Assembly: GCA_003248315.1 (NCBI GenBank)
Contig: QKWM01000004.1
Coordinates: 806,001-870,000, forward strand
Length of the DNA stretch: 64,000 nt
Source: Streptomyces sp. SW4
GTDB taxonomy: Bacteria; Actinomycetota; Actinomycetes; Streptomycetales; Streptomycetaceae
Reading direction: 5' to 3'
Every line of letters starts with the position of its first letter. Positions within the stretch are counted from its first letter, which is position 1. The notes beneath the pieces are model-generated. The model did not search any database, was not told the origin of the DNA, and saw nothing but the letters and a program-made list of their open reading frames with translations. Below, piece after piece: positions 53,840-63,756 of this stretch. Position numbers and translations under genes: made by a program.

Positions 53840-55043
53840 GCCCGTCCCGCGTCCTCGTCCTCAACTCCGGCTCGTCGTCGGTGAAGTACCAGCTCCTCGA
53901 CATGCGCGGCGGCGCCCGGCTGGCGGTCGGCCTCGTCGAGCGGATCGGTGAGGAGACCGGCCGGCTCCGGCACACCCCGGCGGGCGGCGAGGCCCGCGAG
54001 TGGACCGGGGCGATCCCCGACCACGAGTCGGCCCTGAAGGCCGTGGCGGCGGAGCTGGCCAAGGACGGTCTCGGGCTGGACTCGCCCGAGCTGGCCGCCA
54101 TCGGGCACCGCGTCGTGCACGGGGCAGGCGCTTCACCGAGCCGACCGTGGTCGACGACGCCGTGCTCGCCGAGATCGAGCGGCTGATCCCGGTCGCGCCG
54201 CTGCACAACCCGGCCAACCTCACCGGCATCCGCACCGCCCAGGCGCTGCGCCCGGACCTGCCGCAGGTCGCCGTCTTCGACACCGCCTTCCACACGACGA
54301 TGCCGGAGTCGGCGGCCCGCTACGCCATCGACGTGGAGACCGCCGACGCCCACCGCGTCCGGCGCTACGGGTTCCACGGCACCTCGCACGCCTACGTCTC
54401 CCGGGAGACGGCGCGGCTGCTGGGCAAGGCGCCCGAGGAGGTCAACGTCATCGTGCTGCACCTGGGCAACGGGGCGTCCGCCTCGGCCGTGCGCGGCGGC
54501 AGGTGCGTCGACACCTCCATGGGGCTGACGCCTTTGGAGGGGCTCGTGATGGGTACGCGCTCGGGAGACATGGACCCGGCCGTCATCTTCCATTTGATGC
54601 GGGTTGGTGGAATGTCGGCCGACGAGATCGACACACTTCTGAACAAGAAGAGCGGTCTGATCGGACTGTGCGGTGACAACGACATGAGGGAGATCCGCCG
54701 CCGGATCGACGAGGGCGACGAGCGGGCGCGGCTCGCCTTCGACATCTACATTCACCGGCTGAAGAAGTACATCGGCGCCTATTACGCCGTCCTCGGCCGG
54801 GTGGACGCGGTGGCCTTCACGGCCGGGGTCGGCGAGAACGCGGCGCCGGTGCGGGAGGCCGCGGTGGCGGGCCTGGAGGAGCTGGGCCTGGCCGTCGACG
54901 GCGACCTGAACGCCGTACGGAGCGACGAGCCGCGGCTGATCTCGCCGGCGTACGCGCGGGTCGCGGTGGCCGTGGTGCCGACGGACGAGGAAATGGAGAT
55001 CGCCACGCAGACCTACGCGCTGGTAAATGGTTCGGGGAAGTAG
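53836..55043 (+). CDS. ackA: acetate kinase
   Basis: 402 residues with one restored base near 54125. ASKHA fold: VLVLNSGSSSVKYQLLD, GHRVVHGG, PLHNPANLTGI, DTAFHTTMP (catalytic Asp), RRYGFHGTSHAYVS, HLGNGASASAV and FTAGVGENAAPVREA. It makes ATP from acetyl phosphate, or runs in reverse for acetate assimilation. It is translationally coupled to pta through a GTGA overlap. Confidence 0.96.
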
Positions 55044-55091
55044 AGGATTCTCACCTGAGCGGCATCCCGCCCTTTTGTATTTTCCGCCAGA

Positions 55092-55125
55092 CGGAATATT
55101 CCGCAGCGAAACAAACCGATAGGAT
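55092..55125 (+). promoter_or_regulatory. leaderless pyk promoter with 12-bp palindrome at -35
   Basis: TAGGAT at 55120-55125 ends 6 nt before the pyk ATG, placing the start of transcription at the A of ATG. CGGAATATTCCG at 55092-55103, a perfect palindrome, covers the expected -35, so a dimeric regulator may act here. No ribosome binding site precedes the ATG. Confidence 0.6.
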
Positions 55126-55131
55126 CGCCCC

Positions 55132-56552
55132 ATGCGCCGTTCGAAAATCGTCTGTACTCTCGGCCCCGCGGTCGACTCCCACGAGCAGCTCGTCGCGCTG
55201 ATCGAAGCCGGCATGAACGTGGCCCGCTTCAACTTCAGCCACGGCACCCACGACGAGCACCAGGGTCGCTACGACCGCCTCCGGGCCGCCGCCAAGGAGA
55301 CCGGCAGGGCCATCGGTGTCCTCGCCGACCTCCAGGGCCCGAAGATCCGGCTGGAGACCTTCGCCGAGGGCCCGTCGAGCTGGTGCGGGGGACGAGTTCA
55401 CCATCACCACCGAGGACGTGCCCGGCGACAAGACGATCTGCGGCACGACGTACAAGGGGCTGCCCGGCGACGTGGCCAAGGGCGACCAGGTGCTCATCAA
55501 CGACGGCAACGTCGAGCTGAAGGTCACCGAGGTCGACGGCCCCGGGTGAAGACGATCGTCATCGAGGGCGGCGTCATCTCCGACCACAAGGGCATCAACC
55601 TGCCCGGCGCGGCCGTCAACGTGCCCGCGCTGAGCGAGAAGGACGTCGAGGACCTGCGGTTCGCGCTGCGCATGGGCTGCGACCTGGTCGCCCTGTCCTT
55701 CGTCCGGGACGCCAAGGACGTCGCCGACGTGCACCGCGTGATGGACGAGGAGGGCCGGCGCGTCCCGGTCATCGCCAAGGTGGAGAAGCCGCAGGCGGTG
55801 CAGAACATGGAGGACGTCGTGATGGCGTTCGACGGCGTCATGGTCGCCCGCGGCGACCTCGCCGTCGAGTACCCGCTCGAGAAGGTCCCCATGGTGCAGA
55901 AGCGCCTGATCGAGCTGTGCCGGCGCAACGCCAAGCCGGTGATCGTGGCGACCCAGATGATGGAGTCGATGATCACCAACTCCCGCCCGACCCGCGCCGA
56001 GGCCTCCGACGTGGCCAACGCCATCCTGGACGGCGCCGACGCGGTCATGCTGTCCGCCGAGTCGAGCGTGGGCGCGTACCCGATCGAGACGGTCAAGACG
56101 ATGTCGAAGATCGTCCAGGCGGCCGAGCAGGAGCTGCTCTCCAAGGGCCTGCAGCCGCTGGTGCCGGGCAAGAAGCCGCGCACCCAGGGCGGTTCGGTGG
56201 CCCGTGCCGCCGCCGAGATCGCCGACTTCCTCGGCGGCAAGGGCCTGGTGGCCTTCACCCAGTCCGGCGACACCGCGCGCCGTCTGTCCCGCTACCGCGC
56301 GGCCCAGCCGATCCTGGCCTTCACCACCGACGAGTCCACCCGCAACCAGCTCGCGCTGAGCTGGGGCGTGGAGCCGCACGTCGTGCCCTTCGTCAACTCC
56401 ACCGACGAGATGGTCGACCTGGTGGACCAGGAGATGGTGAAGCTCAACCGCTTCAACGCCGGCGACATCGTGGTCATCACCGCCGGCTCGCCGCCCGGCG
56501 TCCCGGCACCACCAACATGGTCCGGGTCCACCACCTGGGCGGCCGCAACTGA
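55132..56552 (+). CDS. pyk: pyruvate kinase
   Basis: 474 residues with four restored bases (two near 55375, then 55546 and 56506). [40 protein letters not shown], the catalytic Lys in [16 protein letters not shown], the metal Glu/Asp in [22 protein letters not shown] and the activation-region [16 protein letters not shown] are all present. It converts PEP and ADP to pyruvate and ATP. It follows ackA by 88 bp and has its own promoter; a strong terminator follows. Confidence 0.96.
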
Positions 56553-56578
56553 CGGCCCGCCCGACGGCTTTCGTACGG

Positions 56579-56617
56579 CGCCGAGGGCGCCCCCTGTCGC
56601 AGGGGGCGCCCTCGGCG
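56579..56617 (+). terminator. strong terminator after pyk
   Basis: Perfect 18-bp arms: CGCCGAGGGCGCCCCCTG and its complement around a 3-nt TCG loop, 26 bp after the pyk stop. It also serves the convergent gene at 56655. Confidence 0.88.
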
Positions 56618-56654
56618 TTCGTGCGGCTCCCGGACGGGTCCGTGGCGGCGCGGC

Positions 56655-58032
56655 TCAGTCGGTCACGTACTGCCGGAGCCCGGGGACGTGCAGGTTGCCG
56701 CCGAACTGCGCGGCCTGCACGACCTTCACGTTCGTGAAGTAGATCAGCGGGATGTCCAGCGGCGGCGGGTGCTCCGGGTCGAAGGTGATGGGGATCAGCC
56801 CGAGCAGGTTGCCGGAGATGCTCTCGGTGTACATCACCGTGTCGCCGCCGCGGATGGTGGACGTCGAGCCCTTGGCCGCCTGCACGTGGTAGGTCTTGCC
56901 GGACTGGTCGTCCTTGACCGTCTGGTGCAGGTCGCCGATGTCGGTGCCGCCGGATATGACGTACTTCAGCACCTTCTTGGTCGTGCCGTTGGCCGTCCGC
57001 ACCTCGACGACGCCCTTGTAGGAGGCGCCCTTGAGCAGCAGCGAGCTGGCGTCCAGGTACCAGGGGTCGTCCGGCAGCGGGACGGTGTTGTCGACCCCGC
57101 CCTCGGCGTCGGTGGCGACCGGGCAGTCCTCCGGGTCCACGCCCGCGCTCGCGGACGGGCTCGCAGTGGCCGACGGGGTGGCCCCGGCCGCCTCCTGAGC
57201 GGCCTCGGCGGCCTTGTCCGCCGCCTCGTCCGCGGTGTCCCCGACCGTGTCCCCGGCGTCCTCGACGGCCTTCCCGGCGTCGTCACCGGCCTTGCCGGCC
57301 GCCTCGGACGCGGTCCCGGCCGCGTCCTCCACGGCGTCGGACGCCGTGTCGCCGGCGCCCTCGGAGGCGCTGCGCGAGGCGGACGGGCTCGGTGTGGGGC
57401 TCGGACCGCTCTCCGCGTCCTTCCTGCCGCCGGTGAAGACGCCCTCGATGGCGTCGCCGATCTCCTCCAGCACGTTGCCGCGGCTCTCGGACGGCGACGG
57501 GGAGGGGGACGGGGTGTCGCCGGCGGAGGCCGAGGGGGACGGAGCGGGCTCCGCCTCGTCGTCGGAACCTGAATCCGACGAAGAGGCCGCGGCCCCGTCC
57601 CGGCCCGCGTCCTGCTCGGCGCTCCCGCCCGGCTCCCCGCCCGGGTCCCCGGCGGACGGCTCCGCGGAGGGTTCCGCCTCGCCGTCGGTGCCGCTCTCGC
57701 TCGCCGAGGGCGAGGGGGTGGGCGTGGGGACGCGGACGAGCCGTCCTCGTCCTTGTCGCCGTCCTTGTCGCCCTGGTCCTCCAGAGCGGCCACGCAGTCC
57801 TTGTACTCGTCGGCCGTCAGGCTGTTCGTCGTCGGCTTCGCCGCGTCGTTGCCGTCCGCGACGGCGAGCGTCGGCGTGAATCCCATCCCATGAGAACCGC
57901 CGTCGGCATCGCCGCCAGGGCTATCGCCTTCCCGGCCGGCATGTGGAACCTGGTGAACAACGGCTTCTTGGGTGCCGCGTGGCGCGGCCCGGTTCTCGCA
58001 CGGGACGACTCCACGTCAGTCCCGCGGGTCAC
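56655..58032 (-). CDS. secreted low-complexity protein with LEA-like helix repeats (unknown function)
   Basis: About 459 residues with bases restored near 57884 and 57733. A basic leader and hydrophobic signal (KAIALAAMPTAVLMGMGF) precede LTADEYKDCVAALEDQG. Then comes about 150 residues of Ser/Pro/Asp/Glu-rich linker, an Ala/Asp/Glu/Lys-rich segment of about 11-residue periodicity (ASEAAGKAGDDAGKAVEDAG and similar) resembling group 3 LEA proteins, and a C-terminal globular domain ending HVPGLRQYVTD. The start GTG 58032 overlaps the DUF6114 stop (GTGA), so it is third in a DUF6230-DUF6114 operon. No assigned function. Confidence 0.75.
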
Positions 58033-58629
58033 CTCGTCAGCCGGCACTGTGCCTCCCGTTCGCCCCGTTGGCCGGGCTCGTTCCTGACAGATCGTTGGGC
58101 TCGCCCACCCCGTCCCGCGGCTCGGGGACCGTCGTGCCCGGGCCGTGCCGCCCGGCGCCGCGGTGTCCGGCACCGCGCCCTTCGGGGCGTCACCCGCTCC
58201 CGCGGTGCCGTCGGCCGCCGGCTGCCCGCCCTCGGCCTCGCCCGGGGCCCAGGACACCGCCATCGCGCCACCCACGAGCGCGAGGAGGAAGCCGATGAGG
58301 AACCCGCCGAGGTTGGACACGGGGATGGACACCAGCGCCAGCAGGATCGCGGCGACACCCGCGAAGACGCGGACGTGCTTCTGGAACCAGAGGCTGACGC
58401 CCAGGACGACCAGCAGTACGCCGATGATCAGGGACCCGGCGCCCGCTGTGGTGGCCATCGCCAACGTCAGGTGACCGAGCCGCAGGTTCGCGTACGGGAA
58501 GTAGGCAATGGGGAGTCCGCCGAGCATGACGAACAGGCCGGCCCAGAACGGCCGGTTGCCCCGCCAGGCGCGGAACTGCTGCCTCCGGAGGGTGAACTGG
58601 CCGGGGGCGGCAGGAGTCTCGGCGCTCAT
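58029..58629 (-). CDS. DUF6114 four-helix membrane protein
   Basis: About 200 residues with two single-base losses in the Ala/Gly/Pro-rich C-terminal tail (near 58130-58200). Basic start RRQQFRAWRGNRPFWAG, then four hydrophobic helices (FWAGLFVMLGGLPIAYFPYA, AMATTAGAGSLIIGVLLVVL, VFAGVAAILLALVSIPVS, GGFLIGFLLALVGGAMAVSW). It is a polytopic membrane protein of unknown function that is consistently paired with DUF6230 in actinobacteria. It sits between DUF6230 and the secreted protein and is coupled to the latter by a 4-bp overlap. Confidence 0.85.
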
Positions 58630-58743
58630 GGAAAACAGCTCCCTGGTACGGCGTTGCTGTGGTGGTGATGGGGGCCGCGCGACGGCGCGGCCCGGGAGTG
58701 GACGGGCGGGGCGCCACCGGCTCCCCCGCCCGTCAGCGAGTGC

Positions 58744-59376
58744 TTAGTAGCACTCCTTGACGCCCTTGTTCAGCGACATCTTCAGACCGCTGAGCTTGAA
58801 GGTTCCGGCGGTGGTCGCCCACGCCGTCTGCTTCACGTCCTTCAGGACGACCGAGTCGGCCTGCTGGGCGAAGCCGAACGGGTTCGTCGTGTCGCCCTTC
58901 TGGATGCCCGGACCCTTGGCGGCGTCCTTCGCGGCAACACCGATGTCGATGTTGTTGAACGTGGCATCGGCCTCGAGCTGGGCGACGTCGATGTACAGGT
59001 TCTTGGCCTCGACCGGGGTGCTGCCCCCGCCCGCCTTCAGCATCAGGCTGACCGTGCCGATGACCGGGATGTCCGGGGTGACCACGGACTGGCACAGGTT
59101 GCGGATCTCCGCGGACTTGAACGCCGAGACGGCGACGGGGTGAGCCGTCTTCTTGCCGTCCATCGTGTAGCCCTCGTCGACCGCGCCGTACTGGACGAAG
59201 CCCTGGCCATTGAGCTGCGAGGTCGTGACCTTGAACGACTGTCCCGACACACTGAACGACGCGGCGAGCGCACCCTGGGCCAGGGCCACGCCTATCGCCG
59301 CCGTGGCGGCCACGCTGGGCACCATGACCACGGCGAACCGCTTCCATCTGGTCCCGCCACGCACCTGGGACTCCAT
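58744..59376 (-). CDS. DUF6230 secreted or membrane-anchored protein
   Basis: 210 residues, with no frameshift. The N-terminus RGGTRWKRFAVVMVPSVAAT is a basic segment plus one hydrophobic helix (FAVVMVPSVAATAAIGVALAQGAL) acting as signal or anchor. A beta-rich domain with two cysteines (NLCQSV and C-terminal KECY) follows. Relatives are sometimes mislabelled cholesterol esterase, but I see no GxSxG motif or other catalytic signature. ATG 59376 has a strong AAGGAGG. First gene of the operon with DUF6114 and the LEA-like protein. Confidence 0.88.
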   Translation of the reverse strand: MESQVRGGTRWKRFAVVMVPSVAATAAIGVALAQGALAASFSVSGQSFKVTTSQLNGQGFVQYGAVDEGYTMDGKKTAHPVAVSAFKSAEIRNLCQSVVTPDIPVIGTVSLMLKAGGGSTPVEAKNLYIDVAQLEADATFNNIDIGVAAKDAAKGPGIQKGDTTNPFGFAQQADSVVLKDVKQTAWATTAGTFKLSGLKMSLNKGVKECY

Positions 59377-59756
59377 ATTTCCTCCTTCTCGGACGTACAT
59401 CTCCTGGCGCCGGCTCCGCCTGAAGTCGACGGCTCGGCCGGGCAGGGATGGGAGAAGTGCTACGTCCTCGGGAAGGAGAGCGCCCGCACTCGGCGGCGCG
59501 CACAACGCGCCCGAATCACCGGCGATCACCCCGAGCGACAACCACTGGTCGCGCCTGACACGCATCACGCACAACCTTGCTGGACAGGCTTCGCCGGTCG
59601 GGCGAAGACCCCCCTGCCCAAGAGCCGGCGCCACTGCCGCCGACCCTGCTCGGTGGGGACCCAGGAACTCCCGCGACCCGATTGGCTGTCGGGGTACGGG
59701 AACGGACCGAGCGTCGCCGATCGTGGTGCATTCTCGCCGCCCGCACAAGGGGGTTC

Positions 59757-59772
59757 GTTACTCACTAGTAAC
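59757..59772. promoter_or_regulatory. palindrome GTTACT-N4-AGTAAC
   Basis: Perfect 6-bp arms around CACT in an A/T-rich patch. It resembles a TetR/MarR-type operator and shares the TTACT/AGTAA half-site with the palindromes at 59888 and 63757. Confidence 0.55.
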
Positions 59773-59887
59773 GGCCGGATAACCACGGCACGACCGAGAG
59801 GTCCCGGCCGGGCACGCTGGGTGTCACACCGGCACGGGACAAAACTATTGATGGCTGGACAGAATCCGACAGATCGACGACGTCGAC

Positions 59888-59900
59888 TTACTGCCAGTAA
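59888..59900. promoter_or_regulatory. palindrome TTACTG-N-CAGTAA
   Basis: Perfect 6-bp arms with a single central base, 115 bp from the similar site at 59757 and 61 bp beyond the stop of the thioredoxin/TPR gene. Confidence 0.5.
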
Positions 59901-59960
59901 CAGCGGCCGCGATTACCAAGATTTGGCAAAACGCGGCCGCATGCGTCCCTCTCGCCCCGA

Positions 59961-60934
59961 TCAGAACAGGGCGCGCGCCAGCGCCCGGCGCGCCGCGACG
60001 ACCCGCGGGTCGTCCGCGCCGACGACCTCGAACAGCTCCAGCAGCCGCACCCGGGCGGCGTCCCGGTCGTCGCCCGCCGTGCGCGCGACGGTGTCGATCA
60101 GCCGGCCGAAGGCGTCGTCGACGTGCCCGCCCACCAGGTCCAGGTCGGCGGCGGCGATCTGCGCCGCCACGTCGGCCGGCTTCTCGGCGGCGTCCTTGCG
60201 CACCTGCTGGGGGTCCATGCCCTGCACCCGCTGGAGCAACTCGGCCTGCGCGAGGCCGAGTTTGGCCTCGGTGTTGCCCGGGTCGTCGCTCAGCACGTTC
60301 TTGTACGCCTGCACGGCGCCGCTGAGGTCGCCCGCGTCCAGCGCCTGCACGGCGGCCTCCAGCGCCGCGTCGTGCGGGCCGGCCGGACGGGCGGGGGCCT
60401 GCTGGGCGGCGCCCGGCTCGGCCTCGGGTCGACGGTGAGGCCGGTCAGGCCGAAGCGCTGCTCGGCGACCTGCACCAGCTGGTCCAGGGTCCCGCGGATC
60501 TGCTCCTCGCCGGCGGCGCCCTGGAAGAGCGGCAGGGCCTGTCCGGCCACCACCGCGAAGACGGCCGGGATGCCCTGGATGCCGAACTGCTGCATCAGCA
60601 TCTGGTTGGCGTCGACGTCGATCTTGGCGAGCACGAAACGCCCGTTGTACTCGACGGCGAGCCGCTCCAGGACCGGGCTCAGCTGCTTGCAGGGCTGGCA
60701 CCACTCGGCCCAGAAGTCGATGACGACCGGGACCTCGGTGGACCGCTGGAGGACGTCGCGTTCAAAACCGGCCTCGTCGACGTCGATGACGAGATCGGCC
60801 GGGGAGACGGCACCCCCGCCGCCCTGCTGCGCGGCCTGGGCGCGCGCCTGCTCCGCCTTCGCCTTGGCCTCCTGGGCCGCCTTCACCGCGGCGAGGTCGA
60901 CGACTCCGCTCATGGACATGTTCCGTGGCTGCAT
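59961..60934 (-). CDS. thioredoxin-domain TPR co-chaperone (CnoX/YbbN-like)
   Basis: 324 residues with one restored base near 60425. After a basic/Gln-rich N-tail (EAKAKAEQARAQAAQQGGGG) the thioredoxin domain has VVIDFWAEWCQPCKQLSPVL (CQPC) and the cis-Pro loop QGIPAVFAV. The C-terminal half is helical TPR-like (ALEAAVQALDAGDLSGAVQAYKNVLSDDPGN), as in E. coli CnoX, a holdase that protects unfolded proteins during oxidative stress. ATG 60934 is preceded by GGGGGAGG. Monocistronic. Confidence 0.9.
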
Positions 60935-61194
60935 GCGTCTATCCTCCCCCGTCAGGCGCGCGTCTGTGAAAAGCGGTCCGAAAGGCCGCCCTGATGTGTG
61001 CCGTCGATGTGTGCCGTCCGGCGCCGGGTCCCCACCCGCGCCCTGTGGTCGTCGCCCGGGCACGCCGTACCCGCGCTTTCGCTACGAGTCGTAGCGTAAT
61101 GGCACGGGGTGCCTCCTGGGAGCCGCCCGCCAGTGATCTCCCTCACGGGTCCGCGCCGCGGGCCGGTCCCGGGACCGCCGGTTATGGTCGGGGG

Positions 61195-61822
61195 ATGCCA
61201 AGCCGCACCACCGCCGGGCGGGCGGGCCGCACCGGGCGCCCGCGCAGCGCCGCGGCCGACGCCGCGATCCTGGCCGCGACCCGGGCCGCCCTGGTCGAGC
61301 TGGGCTGGTCGAAGCTCACCCTGGGAGACGTGGCGACGCGGGCCGGGGTTGCCAAGACGACCCTGTACCGCCGCTGGTCGGGCAAGAACGAGCTGGTGGT
61401 CGACGCGGTGGCGGAACTCTTCGACGAACTCCAGCTGCCCGACCGCGGCTCCCTCGCCGCCGACGTCGAGGGCGTGGTGCTGCAGTTCGCGGCGATCCTG
61501 GCGCGGCCGGAGGCCAGGAGCGGGCTGATGGCCGTGGTGTCGGAGTCCACGCGGGACGAGGCGCTGCGCGAGCGCATCCGGGCGTCGATCGTGGACCGGC
61601 AGAAGCGGCTGGTCGTCCTGGGCCGGGCGCGGGCGCAGGCCCGCGGCGAGCTGCCCCGGAGGCCGATCCCGCCGAGGCCGCCCGGACGGCGGACCTCATC
61701 TTCGACGTGGTCGCGGGTGCGGTGGTGCACCGCACGCTGGTGAGTGCGGAGCCGGTGGACGAGCTGTGGGTGCGCAGCCTGACGCGACTGCTCCTGCACG
61801 GCCTCACGGGGGCGAGGAGTAG
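61195..61822 (+). CDS. TetR-family transcriptional regulator
   Basis: About 209 residues with bases restored near 61668 and 61808; the second puts a TAG at 61820-61822. Helix-turn-helix: ILAATRAALVELGWSKLTLGDVATRAGVAKTTLYRRWSGKNELVVDAV. The ligand domain is unremarkable. A TTATGG -10-like element ends 7 nt before ATG 61195 and no ribosome binding site is present, suggesting a leaderless mRNA. It is convergent with icmA and could bind one of the nearby TTACT/AGTAA palindromes, but this is inference. Confidence 0.88.
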
Positions 61823-62049
61823 TCGCCGGACGCCACCGGGGGGTGGGGCGGGATGCAGGGGTGGGACGGGATGCAGGGGTGGGTTGCGGGGGGTGCGGGG
61901 CCGGGGGGGCGATGCGTCGCCGGGTGCTGGGCCGTCGTCGGCTGGTCGCGCAGTTCCCCGCGCCCCTGAGGGCGCGCGGTCACCGGCGTCGCCGGCCCGG
62001 CCCACCCCGCACCGGCACCGGCCCGGCACCCCCCCCCGGCGAGCCTCCG
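61823..62049. repeat. intergenic gap with G-rich direct repeats and an inverted Streptomyces repeat
   Basis: GGGATGCAGGGGTGGG occurs twice near 61851-61881. At 61941-61970 lies CTGGTCGCGCAGTTCCCCGC followed by GCCCC, the reverse complement of the GCGCGGGGAACTGCGCG element seen in the ABC gene at 19946. A run of eight or more C near 62030 follows. Possibly a terminator zone for the convergent tetR and icmA genes. Confidence 0.65.
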
Positions 62050-63749
62050 TCAGAAGCCGGCCGGCTCCGTGTACACCCCCACTCGTCCCGCAGCACCCCG
62101 CAGATCTCACCGAGCGTCGCCTCGGCCCGCACGGCCTCCAGCATCGGCTCGATCATGTTGGCCCCGTCCCGGGCGGCCGCGATCATGGCGTCGAGCGCCG
62201 AGCGGACGGCCGCGTCGTCGCGGGCCGCCTTGCGCTCGCGCAGCACCCGCACCTGCTCCCGCTCCACCTCGTGGCTGACCCGCAGGATCTCCAGGTCCCC
62301 GGTGACCGAGCCGGTGTGGGCGTTGACCCCGACGACCTTCTTGTCGCCCTTCTCCAGCGACTGCTGGTAGCGGAAGGCGGACTCGGCGATCTCGCCGGTG
62401 AACCACCCGTCCTCGATGCCGCGCAGGATGCCCGAGGTCATCGGCCCGATCGGGTGCTGCCCGTCCGGGTGGGCCCGCAGCCCGCGCTCCTTGATCTGCT
62501 CGAAGATCTTCTCCGCGTCGGCCTCGATCCGGTCCGTGAGCTGCTCCACGTACCAGGAACCGCCCAGCGGGTCGGCGACGTTGGCGACGCCGGTCTCCTC
62601 CATGAGCACCTGCTGCGTGCGCAGCGCGATCTCGGCGGCCTGCTCGCTCGGCAGGGCGAGGGTCTCGTCGAGCGCGTTGGTGTGCAGCGAGTTGGTCCCG
62701 CCGAGCACGGCGGCCAGCGCCTCCACCGCGGTGCGCACCACGTTGTTGTACGGCTGCTGCGCGGTCAGCGAGACGCCGGCGGTCTGCGTGTGGAACCGCA
62801 GCCACTGCGCCTTCTCGCTCTTCGCCCCGTACACGTCCCGCATCCAGCGGGCCCAGATCCGCCGGGCCGCGCGGAACTTGGCGATCTCCTCGAAGAAGTC
62901 GACGTGCGCGTCGAAGAAGAAGGAGAGACCGGGGGCGAAGACGTCGACGTCGAGGCCGCGGCTGAGCCCCAGCTCCACGTAGCCGAAGCCGTCCGCGAGG
63001 GTGTACGCCAGTTCCTGCGCGGCCGTCGCCCCGGCCTCGCGGATGTGGTACCCGGAGACCGACAGCGGTTTGTAGGCGGGGATGCCGGCCGCGCAGTACT
63101 CCATCAGGTCGCCGATCAGGCGCAGGTGCGGCTCGGGCTGGAAGAGCCACTCCTTCTGGGCGATGTACTCCTTGAAGATGTCGGTCTGGAGGGTGCCGTT
63201 GAGCACCGAGTGCTCGACGCCCTGCCGTTCGGCGGCGACCAGGTACATGCAGAACACGGGCACGGCGGGCCCGCTGATCGTCATGGACGTCGTGACGTCG
63301 CCGAGCGGGATGTCCTTGAACAGCACCTCCATGTCGGCCGCCGAGTCGATGGCGACCCCGCAGTGCCCGACCTCGCCGAGCGAGCGCGGGTCGTCGGAGT
63401 CGCGGCCCATCAGCGTCGGCATGTCGAAGGCGACCGAGAGCCCGCCTCCGCCGTTGCGGAGGATCATCTTGTAGCGCTCGTTGGTCTGCTCCGCGTTCCC
63501 GAACCCGGCGAACTGCCGGATGGTCCACGTACGCCCTCGGTAGCCGGTCGGATACAGGCCGCGGGTGAAGGGGTACTCCCCCGGCCAGCCGATCCGCTCG
63601 AAACCCTCGTAGGTGTCCCCGGGCCGGGGCCCGTACACCGGCTCCACGGGGTCGCCGGAGAGCGTGGTGAAGTCCGCGTCCCGCTTACGGGCGGCGTCGT
63701 ACCGGGCCTGCCACCGACGGCGGCCCTCCTCTATGGCGTCAGCGTCCAT
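62050..63749 (-). CDS. icmA: isobutyryl-CoA mutase large subunit
   Basis: 566 residues, the exact length of known IcmA, with one restored base near 62093. It is a methylmalonyl-CoA-mutase-type barrel without the B12-binding domain. Phe80 (TWTIRQF) and Gln198 (EYIAQKE) replace the Tyr and Arg that bind the carboxylate in methylmalonyl-CoA mutase, identifying the isobutyryl/n-butyryl-CoA enzyme. It needs a separate B12-binding IcmB subunit, which is not in this window. It links valine/butyrate breakdown to polyketide precursors. A 24-bp palindrome lies just upstream, and no ribosome binding site is seen. Confidence 0.94.
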
Positions 63750-63756
63750 GCTTCGA

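Larger units (their letters stand above)
59377..59960. promoter_or_regulatory. 584-bp regulatory gap upstream of the DUF6230 operon
   Basis: No gene. AT-richer than average between 59690 and 59940. It holds two dyads of the TTACT...AGTAA class (59757-59772 and 59888-59900). The distance to the DUF6230 start (about 380 bp) allows a long leader or an unrecognised small RNA. Neither was proven. Confidence 0.5.

Noticed and set aside
58744..59376. DUF6230 protein as a cholesterol esterase
   Set aside because: No GxSxG nucleophile elbow or catalytic His/Asp pattern is visible; the label appears to be an inherited misannotation.
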